Shown: positions 9,059-16,517 of the stretch, piece by piece | How the letters are laid out: every line of letters begins with the position of its first letter | Numbering within the stretch: position 1 is the stretch's first letter | Assembly: GCA_963707695.1 (NCBI GenBank) | Contig: CAVPQY010000003.1 | Span: 62,001-126,000 of the forward strand | Direction of reading: 5' to 3' | Source: JAOPZW01 sp963707695 | GTDB lineage: Bacteria; Actinomycetota; Thermoleophilia; Solirubrobacterales; Solirubrobacteraceae | DNA: 64,000 bases | Made by a program: the position numbers and the translations under genes | The notes under the pieces: model-generated | What the model saw: the letters and a program-made list of their open reading frames with translations, nothing else | Told to the model about the DNA's origin: nothing | Database searches by the model: none

Positions 9059-9180
9059 GCCGGCGTCGCCCACGCGACCTCCCCGACCTCGATCGCGTCG
9101 ACAGGCGCTTCGTCGGCGAGGTCGGCGGCGACCCGGCCCGGACGACGATTTCGCGCGGCCACCGCGAGTTCGTCGGCTGA
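9055..9180 (+). CDS. Possible small basic protein
   Basis: A 41-residue frame starting at a GTG that overlaps the acyl-CoA dehydrogenase stop (GTGA), the same junction used by most genes in this stretch. The product is Arg/Asp-rich (SRRRPRDLPDLDRVDRRF) and has no recognisable domain. Position and junction are the only support; the remaining 105 bases before the next gene hold a -10-like TAGAGT and a ribosome site. Confidence 0.3.
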   Translation: MSRRRPRDLPDLDRVDRRFVGEVGGDPARTTISRGHREFVG

Positions 9181-9285
9181 GCCGCCCGCCGCCGCGCCAC
9201 AGCTGCCCCGCGCCTGCGCGACGCCGCCGCCGGCGGCGGCCGACTAGAGTCCGCGCCCCTCAAGAACCCGCAGAAGGAGACGCGC

Positions 9286-10113
9286 ATGGGAGTCCTCGAC
9301 GACAAGGTGGCGATCGTCACCGGCAGCGCCCGCGGCATCGGCCGTGCGACGGCCGAGCTGCTGTCGGAGCAGGGCGCGAAGGTCGTCATCAACGACCTCG
9401 ACGCCGACGTCGCGCAGCAGACCGCCGACGAGATCCAGGGCGAGACCGTCGTGTACGGCGGCGACCTCACCAAGGGCGACGCGCCCGACCAGCTCATCCA
9501 GACGGCGATCGACGCCTGGGGCAAGATCGACATCATCGTCAACAACGCCGGCTACACGCTCGACGCGCCCATCCACAAGATGAGCGACGAGTGGTTCCAG
9601 CGCATGCTCGACATCCACGTCATCGTGCCCTTCCGCGTCATCCGCGCGGCCGCGCCCCACCTGCGCGAGCCCGCCAAGCAGGAGCGCGAGCGCGGCGAGG
9701 AGGTCTTCCGCAAGATCGTGAACGTCTCCTCGATCTCGGGGACCATGGGCAACGCCGGCCAGGCGAACTACTCGGCCGGCAAGAGCGCCATCGTGGGCCT
9801 CACGAAGACGGTGGCCAAGGAGTGGGGCCAGTTCAAGATCAACGTCAACGCCGTCGCCTTCGGCTACATCGAGACGCGCCTGACGGCCTCGAAGGACGAG
9901 TCCAACCAGATGGAGATCGGCGGTGAGAAGGTCCAGCTGGGCATCCCCGACCAGATGCGTGGCATGGCCTCGATGCTCATCCCGCTCGGGCGCCCGGGCA
10001 CGCCGGAGGAGGCCGCCGGCGGCGTCTTCTTCCTCGTCTCGCCCTGGAGCAACTACGTCCACGGCCAGGTCCTGAACATCACCGGTGGCCAGTTCACCGG
10101 CATGACGACCTGA
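9286..10113 (+). CDS. FabG-like short-chain dehydrogenase/reductase
   Basis: NAD(P)-dependent oxidoreductase of the classical SDR family, 275 residues. Cofactor motif TGSARGIG (residues about 12-19), NNAG at about 86-89, catalytic Ser in NVSSISG, and YSAGK containing the catalytic Tyr and Lys. The tail ITGGQFTGM matches FabG-like enzymes. A roughly 20-residue insert (EPAKQERERGEE) lies before the catalytic Ser strand. Start supported by AGAAGGAGA 6 bases upstream; TAGAGT (9248-9253) is a likely -10. Substrate is unknown; fatty-acid or 3-hydroxyacyl-CoA metabolism fits its acyl-CoA dehydrogenase neighbour. Confidence 0.87.
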   Translation: MGVLDDKVAIVTGSARGIGRATAELLSEQGAKVVINDLDADVAQQTADEIQGETVVYGGDLTKGDAPDQLIQTAIDAWGKIDIIVNNAGYTLDAPIHKMSDEWFQRMLDIHVIVPFRVIRAAAPHLREPAKQERERGEEVFRKIVNVSSISGTMGNAGQANYSAGKSAIVGLTKTVAKEWGQFKINVNAVAFGYIETRLTASKDESNQMEIGGEKVQLGIPDQMRGMASMLIPLGRPGTPEEAAGGVFFLVSPWSNYVHGQVLNITGGQFTGMTT

Positions 10114-10117
10114 GGCC

Positions 10118-10612
10118 GTGCCCCCCGGGGGCGCCACGCCCGAGGCGACCCGCAGCATCGCGGTCGTGCGGGAGGAGGACCTGGCGGACCTCCTCCCGCT
10201 CTTCCGCGCCTACTGCGCGTTCTACGGCTCGTCGCCCTCCGACGACGACCTGCTGGCCCTCAGCCGGGCGCTCATCGCCGACCCCGGGCGCGAGGGGCTG
10301 CAGCTCCTCGCGCGCGACCTCCGCGCGGGGGGCGCCGCGATCGGCTTCGCCACCGTCTACTGGACCTGGGAGAGCACGAAGGCGCGCCGGCTGGCGGTCA
10401 TGAACGACCTCTTCGTGACCGAGGCCGCGCGCGGGACCGGGGTCGCCGACGAGCTCATCGGCGCCTGCGCCGAGCGGGCCCGCGAGCGCGGCGTGCGCGT
10501 CCTGAGCTGGGTCACGGCGCCCGACAACCACCGCGCCCAGCGCGTGTACGATCGCACCGGAGCCGCGCGCTCGCCGTGGCTCGAGTACGAGCTGGAGGTG
10601 CCGGCGCCGTGA
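10118..10612 (+). CDS. GNAT-family N-acetyltransferase
   Basis: A 164-residue acetyl-CoA-dependent acyltransferase. The fold is shown by LAVMNDLFVTEAARGTGVADELIGAC, which contains beta-strand 4 and the R-G-T-G acetyl-CoA pyrophosphate loop, and by the strand-5/helix HRAQRVYDRTGA near the end. It starts 4 bases after the SDR gene with GTG, and its stop overlaps the GTG of the cupin gene, so the three are likely one operon. Substrate cannot be read from sequence. Confidence 0.82.
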   Translation: MPPGGATPEATRSIAVVREEDLADLLPLFRAYCAFYGSSPSDDDLLALSRALIADPGREGLQLLARDLRAGGAAIGFATVYWTWESTKARRLAVMNDLFVTEAARGTGVADELIGACAERARERGVRVLSWVTAPDNHRAQRVYDRTGAARSPWLEYELEVPAP

Positions 10613-11001
10613 AGGTCGTCAAGCAGGGCGACGAGCGCGAGGTCCCGCGCGGGGTCGTCGGCGGCGCCGAGATCTCGCAGGCGACCGCCGGGGCGACGAA
10701 CATCTACATGGGCCGCTTCCGCGTGCCCGCCGGCGCGCGCTCGCGCCCGCACTTCCACGCCGAGTGCGAGAGCGCGGTCTACATGCTCTCCGGGCACCTG
10801 CGCGTCCGCTGGGGCGACAGCCTGCAGGAGAGCGTCGAGCTCGAGCCCGGCGACCTCGTCTACGTCCCGCCCCGCGAGACCCACGTCCTCGAGAACCTCT
10901 CGCCGACCGAGCCGTCGGAGTACGTCGTCGCGCGCGACGCGCCGCACGAGGACTCGGTCGAGGTCCCGTGGGCCGAGGACCCCGCCGGCCCGGGCGCCTG
11001 A
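10609..11001 (+). CDS. Cupin-domain protein
   Basis: A 130-residue single-domain cupin. Metal-binding motif 1 reads RSRPHFHAECESAVYMLSGHLRV (two His and a Glu), and motif 2 reads PGDLVYVPPRETHVLEN (His). The GTG at 10609 overlaps the GNAT stop and is preferred over the ATG at 10576, which lies inside the GNAT gene. Single-domain cupins are mostly isomerases, small-molecule binders or thiol dioxygenase relatives; no specific function is claimed. Confidence 0.8.
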   Translation: MKVVKQGDEREVPRGVVGGAEISQATAGATNIYMGRFRVPAGARSRPHFHAECESAVYMLSGHLRVRWGDSLQESVELEPGDLVYVPPRETHVLENLSPTEPSEYVVARDAPHEDSVEVPWAEDPAGPGA

Positions 11002-11004
11002 GGC

Positions 11005-11547
11005 TCAGACCGCGCCCAGCGTGAAGGCGCAGCCCGTCACGTAGTCGCCCGCGGGCGAGGCCAGCCAGGCGCAGAGCGCCGCGACGTCGTCCTCGCCGGT
11101 CGCGTCGCCGGGCAGCACGGCGCAGGTCCGGACGCCGTGGCGTGCCCACTCGATCGCGGTGGTCCGGGCCAGGTTCTCGAGCGCCGCCCGCAGCGCCGCG
11201 GCCTGGGGCGCCGCCGCGGGCGCCGGCGCGAGCAGGACGACCTTGCCGGTGCCGGCCGGGCGCATCGCGGCGTTGACGGTCGCCCGCACGGCGTTCCAGG
11301 TCCCGTCGAGGGCGGCCTGCAGCCCGGCGAGGTCCCCGCCGGCCGCGGCGAACGCGGGCCGCGCGTCGGCGACCAGCGTCCCCACCGCGCCGAGCCCGGC
11401 CGCCGAGGCGGTCACGGCGGCCTCGTCGAGGAGGTCGGCCTCGAGCACGGGCGTGGCCGCGCCGAGCGCCGCGCAGGCGGCGGCGACCGCCTCGGCCCCG
11501 CCCGCGGTGGCCACCACGGTGTCGTCGAGGAGGCCGGGGCGCAGCAT
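11005..11547 (-). CDS. Degenerate short-chain dehydrogenase-like protein
   Basis: At 180 residues this is shorter than classical SDRs (about 250). The C-terminal half aligns well to the SDR pattern (LRAALENLARTTAIEWARHGVRTCAVLPG, then LASPAGDYVTGCAFTLG). The N-terminal TGxxxGxG is reduced to ATAGGAEAV and the catalytic Tyr-xxx-Lys is absent (PQAAALRAALEN instead of YxAAK). It is therefore probably non-catalytic or a decayed paralogue. TAGCCT (11563-11558) lies 10 bases before its ATG, suggesting leaderless expression. It converges on the cupin gene with only 3 bases between stops. Confidence 0.65.
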   Translation of the reverse strand: MLRPGLLDDTVVATAGGAEAVAAACAALGAATPVLEADLLDEAAVTASAAGLGAVGTLVADARPAFAAAGGDLAGLQAALDGTWNAVRATVNAAMRPAGTGKVVLLAPAPAAAPQAAALRAALENLARTTAIEWARHGVRTCAVLPGDATGEDDVAALCAWLASPAGDYVTGCAFTLGAV

Positions 11548-11571
11548 GCGGCCCGGGAGGCTACCGGCCGC

Positions 11572-12078
11572 CTAGCCGGGCACCTCGGCGCCCGTCGGCA
11601 GCCCCTGGCGCTCGTAGGCCTCGAAGTGGGCGCGCCACTCCTCCGTCGGCCGGTGGCCCGGCGCCTCGGCCGGCGCGCCGTCGAGGTGCTGATCGAGCGT
11701 GTCGAGGCAGACGTGCCAGCCGGCGGCGTCCCGTGCTGCCGCGTCGCGGCGGGAGAGGACGTGGGTCAGGACGAGCCGGCACCCGCCGTCGTGGGCCGCG
11801 AGGTCGAAGCGCAGCTCCTCCTCGCCCCACCGGAAGGCGATCCGGCGCGGCGGGTCGAGCTCGGTCACCTCCCCCGACATGGCGTCGAGGCCGCCCTGCG
11901 GGAAGGTGAACCGCATCGCCCCGCCCTCGCGCAGGTCGACCTCGACGGTCGTCGGGAACCAGTGCGCCAGCTCGTCCGGCTCGGTCACCGCGCGCCAGAC
12001 GCGCTCGACGGGGTGCGCCAGGCGCCGCTCGATGCGCAGCGCCGGCCGGCCGTCGACGGTCCGGAAGGTCACCTGCAC
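11572..12078 (-). CDS. SRPBCC (AHSA1/START-like) domain protein
   Basis: A 168-residue helix-grip protein of the AHSA1 family: RRLAHPVERVWRAVTEPDELAHWFP is the characteristic N-terminal segment, and later strands read GEVTELDPPRRIAFRW and CRLVLTH. Such proteins usually bind small hydrophobic ligands. It begins with GTG one base after the ArsR stop (TGA-C-GTG). The ArsR-AHSA1 pairing is a common two-gene operon in actinobacteria, usually autoregulated. Confidence 0.8.
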   Translation of the reverse strand: MQVTFRTVDGRPALRIERRLAHPVERVWRAVTEPDELAHWFPTTVEVDLREGGAMRFTFPQGGLDAMSGEVTELDPPRRIAFRWGEEELRFDLAAHDGGCRLVLTHVLSRRDAAARDAAGWHVCLDTLDQHLDGAPAEAPGHRPTEEWRAHFEAYERQGLPTGAEVPG

Positions 12079-12079
12079 G

Positions 12080-12397
12080 TCACGCCTCCTCCGTGGCGGT
12101 CCGGTCGAGGTGCCGCTCGAGCGCGTCGAGGCTCGCCGCCCACAGGCGGCGGTACGGCGCCAGCCAGGCGTCGAGCTCGGCCAGGGGGCCGGGCTCGAGC
12201 GAGTACATGCGCCGCTGGGCCTCCGTCCGCACCCGTACGAGCCCGGCCTCGCGCAGCACGCGGAGGTGCTTCGACGTGCCCGGCTGCGTGAGCCCGAGCC
12301 GCTGGGTCAGCTCGCCGACGGGCCGCGGGCCGTCGAGGAGCAGCTCGAGCGCGGCACGGCGGTGCGGGTCGGCGAGCGCGGACCAGGTGGTCGGCAC
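12080..12397 (-). CDS. ArsR-family winged-helix repressor
   Basis: Small HTH regulator, 105 residues from the GTG at 12397. The HTH reads PVGELTQRLGLTQPGTSKHLRVLREAGLV, with a wing (RRMYSL) after it. No metal-site cysteines of the ArsR/SmtB alpha3 or alpha5 type are seen, so it likely senses something other than metal. An ATG at 12433 would lengthen it by 12 residues but would overlap a perfect -35 box, so the GTG, six bases after a CATGCT -10, is preferred. It is followed by the AHSA1 gene it probably controls. Confidence 0.8.
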   Translation of the reverse strand: MPTTWSALADPHRRAALELLLDGPRPVGELTQRLGLTQPGTSKHLRVLREAGLVRVRTEAQRRMYSLEPGPLAELDAWLAPYRRLWAASLDALERHLDRTATEEA

Positions 12398-12403
12398 GAC
12401 CAA

Positions 12404-12438
12404 AGCATGCCCGACCCGGCATATGCCTGTCAAGGCAT
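12404..12438 (-). promoter_or_regulatory. Promoter and candidate operator of the ArsR-AHSA1 operon
   Basis: A consensus -35 TTGACA (12433-12428) and CATGCT -10 (12409-12404) are separated by 18 bases. The spacer begins with the perfect palindrome GGCATATGCC, and TGCC-TTGACA-GGCA overlaps the -35. A repressor bound here would occlude RNA polymerase. The -10 ends 6 bases before the GTG, so the mRNA would be leaderless. Confidence 0.6.
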
Positions 12439-12470
12439 GAGCTCGACGGAGCGAGCGGCGAGGACTGGTG

Positions 12471-12537
12471 ACGGCGGACGGCGGACGGCGGACGGCGGAC
12501 GCCGGACGCCCGGACGCCCGGACGCCCGGACGCCCGG
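12471..12537. repeat. Tandem heptamer-to-octamer repeat
   Basis: Four copies of ACGGCGG (12471-12498), one variant ACGCCGG, then four copies of ACGCCCGG (12506-12537). The array sits between the ArsR promoter and the stop codon of the downstream esterase gene, 5 bases past that stop. It looks like slippage-generated microsatellite DNA. Confidence 0.85.
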
Positions 12538-12542
12538 AGCGC

Positions 12543-13463
12543 CTAGCGACCCTGGAAGCAGCCGCGCAGGAAGCGCGTGAGCGGCGGGGTCATCACGGTG
12601 TCGCCGGCGGCGCCGATGCGCCGGTTGACCTGCTCGTGGGTCAGGGACCGCGCGTCGATGACGGTCGCCGGGGCGCCCGCCCGGCGGATCGCGGCGGCGA
12701 AGGCCGTCTCGATCGACTGGCGCAGCGGGACGCCGCGGACGACCGTGATCACCGGCGGGACGCCCGTCCGCGGCCTGGCCAGCAGCGTCGCCGACGTCGT
12801 CACCTTGTAGTTCGGGGCGTTGCCCAGCGCGATGCGCCACTGGGCGCTCTGGTCGCTGCCGTCCGGGACGCGCGTCTTGTCGAACCCCGCCGTGTCGAGC
12901 GGGCCCGCGCAGCGGACGGCGCGCAGGGGCAGCCCGCGCTCGCCCAGCCAGCGCGGGTTCGTGATGACGTTGGAGACGATGTCGGCGCCGGCCGAGTGGC
13001 CGAGGACCGCCAGGCGGCGGCGGTCGCCGCCGAAGGACGAGGCGTGCGCGCGCGTCCAGGCGATCGCCGCGGCGACGTCGCGGAAGTGGTCGGGGTAGCG
13101 GGCCGAGGACGGGTCGCGGATCTTCGTGAGCCGGTAGTTCACCGAGACGAAGACCCAGCCGCGTGCGTTGAAGAGGCGGACCTTGTCGGCCACGGCGTTG
13201 CGCTTGTCGCCGGCCCGGTAGGCGCCGCCGTGCACCCACAGGACCACGGGCGCGCGCCGCGACCCCGCCCGGCACCTGGGCGACGGCGCCCACACGTCGA
13301 GGCTCGTCGCGTTCGCCGGGACGCCGGCGAGGTGCTCGTAGGCGAAGGTCCTCGGCGCCGTCGCGATCGTGCACGACCGCCGCGGGGCCGCCATCGCCGG
13401 GGTCGCCGCCGCCGCCGCGGCGGCCGTCGCCACCAGCACCGCCACCCACCTGGTCCTGCGCAT
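12543..13463 (-). CDS. Secreted alpha/beta-hydrolase (esterase/lipase-like)
   Basis: A 306-residue exported hydrolase. A signal peptide is evident: MRRTRW then a long Val/Ala core to AMAAP at about residue 27. The oxyanion-hole motif is LWVHGGAYRAGDKR and the nucleophile elbow GHSAGAD. The layout resembles HSL/BD-FAE-type esterases. In the last third, a His within the segment ARSLTHEQVNRR is the probable catalytic histidine. The ATG at 13463 is chosen because it starts the signal peptide; a longer frame upstream is not signal-like. Followed by the tandem repeat at 12471-12537. Confidence 0.78.
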   Translation of the reverse strand: MRRTRWVAVLVATAAAAAAATPAMAAPRRSCTIATAPRTFAYEHLAGVPANATSLDVWAPSPRCRAGSRRAPVVLWVHGGAYRAGDKRNAVADKVRLFNARGWVFVSVNYRLTKIRDPSSARYPDHFRDVAAAIAWTRAHASSFGGDRRRLAVLGHSAGADIVSNVITNPRWLGERGLPLRAVRCAGPLDTAGFDKTRVPDGSDQSAQWRIALGNAPNYKVTTSATLLARPRTGVPPVITVVRGVPLRQSIETAFAAAIRRAGAPATVIDARSLTHEQVNRRIGAAGDTVMTPPLTRFLRGCFQGR

Positions 13464-13571
13464 GCGCCGACCTCGCTCGTCTCGCCGCCCCGGGGAACCG
13501 TTCGCCCACAGCAACCCGCGGCGCGCGCGAAGGTTGCGCGCGGGCGCCCCGACCCGGGCGCCGACCGGTGC

Positions 13572-14378
13572 TCAGGCGGTCGCGGCGCGCTTGGCCTGGC
13601 GGGCCGCGCGGCGCTCGGCGCGGACGCGGGCGACGACGCCGGCGCGGCCGTGCGCCTCGAGCTCGGCGTACAGGCCCTTGATCGCCGTGAACACCTCGTC
13701 CGCGGCGCCCTGCTGCTGCTCGCGCGTCGGCTCGGCGACCCGCTCGAAGCGGAAGGGCTCGCCGTAGCGGATCGTGACCTTCGGGAACTGGAGCTTCTTC
13801 CAGTTGCGCACGCGCGAGGAGCCGTGGATGGCCACGGGGACGACGGTGGCGCCGGACTCGAGCGCGAGCCGCCCGATCCCGGGGCGCGCCCGCTCGCTGA
13901 GCTTGCCCGTCCGCGACCGGCCGCCCTCGCAGTACATGGCGACCGTGCCGCCGCGCTCGAGGACGCTGTGCGCGGTCGTGAACGCCTCCTCGTCGCGGAA
14001 GCCGCGGCGCACCGGGAAGACGCCCCCGTGCGTGTAGACCCACTGCATCGGACGCTGGAAGAGCTGCGACTTGGCCATGAACCGCACCTTGCGCCGCGTC
14101 GACACGCCGAGGAAGAAGTGGTCCATGAACGAGAAGTGGTTGGGCGCGAGGATGACCGGCCCGCTGGGCGGCACCTTCTCGGCCGCGATGCCGCGGGCGC
14201 GGAAGAACGACCACGAGTACAGCGACGTGAGCACGCGCACGACCTCGTAGACCCAGTCGGGCTCGCGCGTCCGCGAGCGGTGGTGGTAGCGCGCGAAGTG
14301 CTCCGCGGGGCGCGGGTCCTTGTAGACCTGCGCCTTCATGCTGGCCAGCCGCTCGCGCTCGCGCTCCTGCTCGGACAC
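13572..14378 (-). CDS. 1-acyl-sn-glycerol-3-phosphate acyltransferase-like (PlsC family)
   Basis: Membrane-associated acyltransferase of phospholipid synthesis. Residues 80-84 carry the NHX4D motif as NHFSFMDH; block II FPVRRGF and block III EGGRSRTGKL follow, then VPVAIHG. The N-terminal 50 residues and the basic Ala/Arg tail (ARVRAERRAARQAKRA) are extra relative to the core. GTG start with TAGCAT (14390-14385) 6 bases ahead. It lies directly downstream of glpK with 19 bases between, so glycerol uptake and glycerolipid synthesis genes adjoin; acyl acceptor specificity is not proven. Confidence 0.82.
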   Translation of the reverse strand: MSEQERERERLASMKAQVYKDPRPAEHFARYHHRSRTREPDWVYEVVRVLTSLYSWSFFRARGIAAEKVPPSGPVILAPNHFSFMDHFFLGVSTRRKVRFMAKSQLFQRPMQWVYTHGGVFPVRRGFRDEEAFTTAHSVLERGGTVAMYCEGGRSRTGKLSERARPGIGRLALESGATVVPVAIHGSSRVRNWKKLQFPKVTIRYGEPFRFERVAEPTREQQQGAADEVFTAIKGLYAELEAHGRAGVVARVRAERRAARQAKRAATA

Positions 14379-14397
14379 GCCAGGATGCTACCCGGGT

Positions 14398-15885
14398 CTA
14401 CCCCGCCCACGCGCGCGCCAGCGCGACGGCTTCGCGCCAGCGTCCGACGAGCGCGTCGCGCTCGTCGCCGCCCATCTTCGGCTCCCACCGCGCGCGCTCG
14501 CGCCACAGCTCCCCGACGCGGTCCTGCGTCCACAGGCCCGCGCCGACGCCGGCCAGCAGGGCCGCGCCGAGCGCGGTGGTCTCGCGGACCTCGGGGACGA
14601 CGACCGGCACGCCCAGCACGTCGGCCTGGAACTGCATGAGCCAGCCGTTGGCCGTCGCGCCGCCGTCGGCCTTGAGCTCGCGCAGCTCGCGCCCGGACGC
14701 CTGCTCCATCGCCCGGATCGCGTCGAGCGACTGGTAGGCGATCGCCTCGAGCGTCGCGCGCGCGAGGTGCGCGCGCCCGCTGCCGCGCGTCAGCCCGACG
14801 ATCGTCCCGCGCGCGTAGGGATCCCAGTGCGGCGAGCCGAGCCCGGTCAGCGCGGGCACGAAGTAGACGCCGTCGTTGGACTCGAGGGACGCCGCCAGCG
14901 CCTCGGTCTCCGCCGCCTCGCGGATGATGCCCAGGCCGTCGCGGAGCCACTGGACCGCCGCGCCGGTGACGAAGATCGACGCCTCCAGCGCGTACTGCGT
15001 GCGCCGGGTGGGTGGGGATCCCATGCCCCACGCGACCGTCGTCAGGAGCCCCGGCGGGGCGATCGGCGGGGCCGCGCCGCTGTTGAGCAGCACGAACGAG
15101 CCCGTGCCGTAGGTGCTCTTCCCCTGCCCCGGGTCCAGGCAGGCCTGGCCGTAGAGCGCCGCCTGCTGGTCGCCGGCGATGCCGGCGACCGGGACCGCGT
15201 GGCCGTGCAGGGCGTCGGGGCGCGTCGTGCCGAACGTGCCGATCGACGGCCGCACCTCGGGCAGCGCCCGCGGCGGCACGCCGAAGAGGGCGCAGAGCTC
15301 GTCGTCCCAGGCGCCGCGCCCGATGTCGTAGAGCAGCGTGCGCGAGGCGTTCGACGGGTCGGTGACGTGCTCGCCGCAGAGGTTGAAGACGAGCCAGCTG
15401 TCGATCGTCCCGAACACCGCGCGCCCGGACTCCGCGCGCTCGCGCAGGCCGTCGACGTGCTGCAGCAGCCACTCGACCTTCGTGCCGGAGAAGTACGGGT
15501 CCAGGACGAGCCCCGTGCGCGTGCGCACCATCGCCTCGTGCCCGTCGACGCGCAGCTCGTCGCAGCGCGCCGCGGTCCGCCGGTCCTGCCAGACGAGGGC
15601 GCGGTGCAGCGGCTCGCCCGTCGACGGGTCCCACACGCAGATCGTCTCGCGCTGGTTCGTGATCCCGACGGCCTCGAGCTCGCCGGGGGCGACGCCGGCG
15701 TCGTCGAGGGCCTCCCCCGCCACCGCCTGCGTGACCCGCCAGATCTCCCCCGCGTCGTGCTCGACCCAGCCCGGGCGCGGGAAGTGCTGGGTGAACTCGC
15801 GGTAGGCGCGCCCGGACAGCTCGCCGTCGGCGTCGAAGACCAGGCACGTCGTCCCGGTCGTCCCCTGGTCGATCGCGAGCACCAT
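14398..15885 (-). CDS. glpK: Glycerol kinase
   Basis: ATP-dependent phosphorylation of glycerol to sn-glycerol-3-phosphate, cytoplasmic. The 495-residue length is normal for the family. Motifs are LAIDQGTTGTTCLVFD (phosphate 1), TNQRETICVWD, VWQDRRT, FSGTKVEWLL and the GlpK-type ALTGLGSPHWDP and LKADGGATANGWLMQFQADVLGVPV. TACGCT (15902-15897) lies 11 bases before the ATG, so transcription may start at or near the start codon. No glpF or glpD is present nearby. Confidence 0.93.
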   Translation of the reverse strand: MVLAIDQGTTGTTCLVFDADGELSGRAYREFTQHFPRPGWVEHDAGEIWRVTQAVAGEALDDAGVAPGELEAVGITNQRETICVWDPSTGEPLHRALVWQDRRTAARCDELRVDGHEAMVRTRTGLVLDPYFSGTKVEWLLQHVDGLRERAESGRAVFGTIDSWLVFNLCGEHVTDPSNASRTLLYDIGRGAWDDELCALFGVPPRALPEVRPSIGTFGTTRPDALHGHAVPVAGIAGDQQAALYGQACLDPGQGKSTYGTGSFVLLNSGAAPPIAPPGLLTTVAWGMGSPPTRRTQYALEASIFVTGAAVQWLRDGLGIIREAAETEALAASLESNDGVYFVPALTGLGSPHWDPYARGTIVGLTRGSGRAHLARATLEAIAYQSLDAIRAMEQASGRELRELKADGGATANGWLMQFQADVLGVPVVVPEVRETTALGAALLAGVGAGLWTQDRVGELWRERARWEPKMGGDERDALVGRWREAVALARAWAG

Positions 15886-15917
15886 CGGCGCGCCGGAGCG
15901 TACCGCCGCGCGCGCGG

Positions 15918-16075
15918 GCCGCCTCGAGGCGGCTCACCCGAGCCGCCGGGGCGGCTCGGGCGGACCGGGCCGAGCGCCCGTCCCGTGCCGGGGCTGTCCC
16001 ACCCCCTGCACGGGTTTCCCCTCGGGCTCGGCCCGGTCCGCCTCAGCGCCCCACAGCTGGGTCAGGGCCGTGGGG
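15918..16075. other. Intergenic region with nested inverted repeats (candidate structured RNA)
   Basis: The 409-bp gap 15886-16294 has no convincing gene. It holds, in order: a 16-bp perfect palindrome (15918-15933, GCCGCCTCGAGGCGGC); an 11-bp inverted repeat with 2-base centre (15937-15960); a perfect 17-bp inverted repeat (15959-15975 with 16026-16042) whose 50-base interior folds again (CCCGTGC 15982-15988 with GCACGGG 16008-16014, then GGGG with CCCC); and a CCCCAC/GTGGGG hairpin (16049-16054, 16070-16075). On the minus strand TAGCCT (16175-16170) could be a -10 for a transcript ending at the 15937-15960 hairpin. Flanking genes diverge and have their own promoters. No known RNA family recognised. 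Confidence 0.55.
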
Positions 16076-16294
16076 ACGCGACCGCATGCACCTGCTCCGC
16101 ACCCCGGCTTCGGTGTCGCAGGAGGAGACGGTGAGGCCGATCTCGGGTGCGATGAGGAGCACACCGCGGAGGCTAGGCGCGGGCCGGCGGCGCTCCCACC
16201 GACCGCCGGTCGGAACCCGGGGGGCGCCGCTTCGCCCGCCGGTCGAGGACGTATCGTCCGCCGCGACATCCCCGCTGCACGGAGAGGAGCGCCG

Positions 16295-16507
16295 GTGCCC
16301 GACGTCGAGGCCCACATCACCGGGACGGTCTGGAAGATCGAATGCCAGGTCGGCGACACGATCGAGGAGGGCGACACGGTCGTGATCCTCGAGTCGATGA
16401 AGATGGAGATGCCGGTCGAGGCCGAGGACGCCGGGACGGTCCGCGAGGTCCTGTGCGAGGAGGGGCAGGCCGTCAACGAGGGCGACCCCCTGGTGCGCCT
16501 GGACTGA
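16295..16507 (+). CDS. Stand-alone biotin carrier (biotin/lipoyl attachment) protein
   Basis: A 70-residue single biotinyl domain: the lysine in VILESMKMEMPV is the biotinylation site, flanked by the expected hammerhead strands (GTVWKIECQVGDTIEEGD and GTVREVLCEEGQAVNEGDPL). This size matches BLAP/TB7.3-type small carriers that serve acyl-CoA carboxylases or biotin storage. The GTG is supported by GGAGAGGAG 5 bases upstream; TATCGT (16252-16257) is a possible -10 with a roughly 30-base leader. Biotin synthesis genes lie 5-12 kb away; no carboxylase is in the window. Confidence 0.88.
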   Translation: MPDVEAHITGTVWKIECQVGDTIEEGDTVVILESMKMEMPVEAEDAGTVREVLCEEGQAVNEGDPLVRLD

Positions 16508-16517
16508 CGCGCGCGCG

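Noticed and set aside
12471..12537. CRISPR-like array
   Set aside because: Units of 7-8 bases with no spacers; simple tandem repeat.
15918..15960. Bidirectional transcription terminator
   Set aside because: Flanking genes diverge from this gap, so no transcript from them should end here; retained only as part of the structured-region finding.
15961..16075. Cobalamin riboswitch in the glpK/biotin-carrier gap
   Set aside because: On the minus strand GGGGAAACCCGTG superficially recalls the B12 box, but the downstream GCCACTG-type and GAAG...CAG elements are absent and the flanking genes do not fit.
16043..16315. A 90-codon minus-strand frame in the glpK/biotin-carrier gap
   Set aside because: No ribosome site, overlaps the carrier gene start and the hairpins, Arg/Ser/Pro-rich composition.
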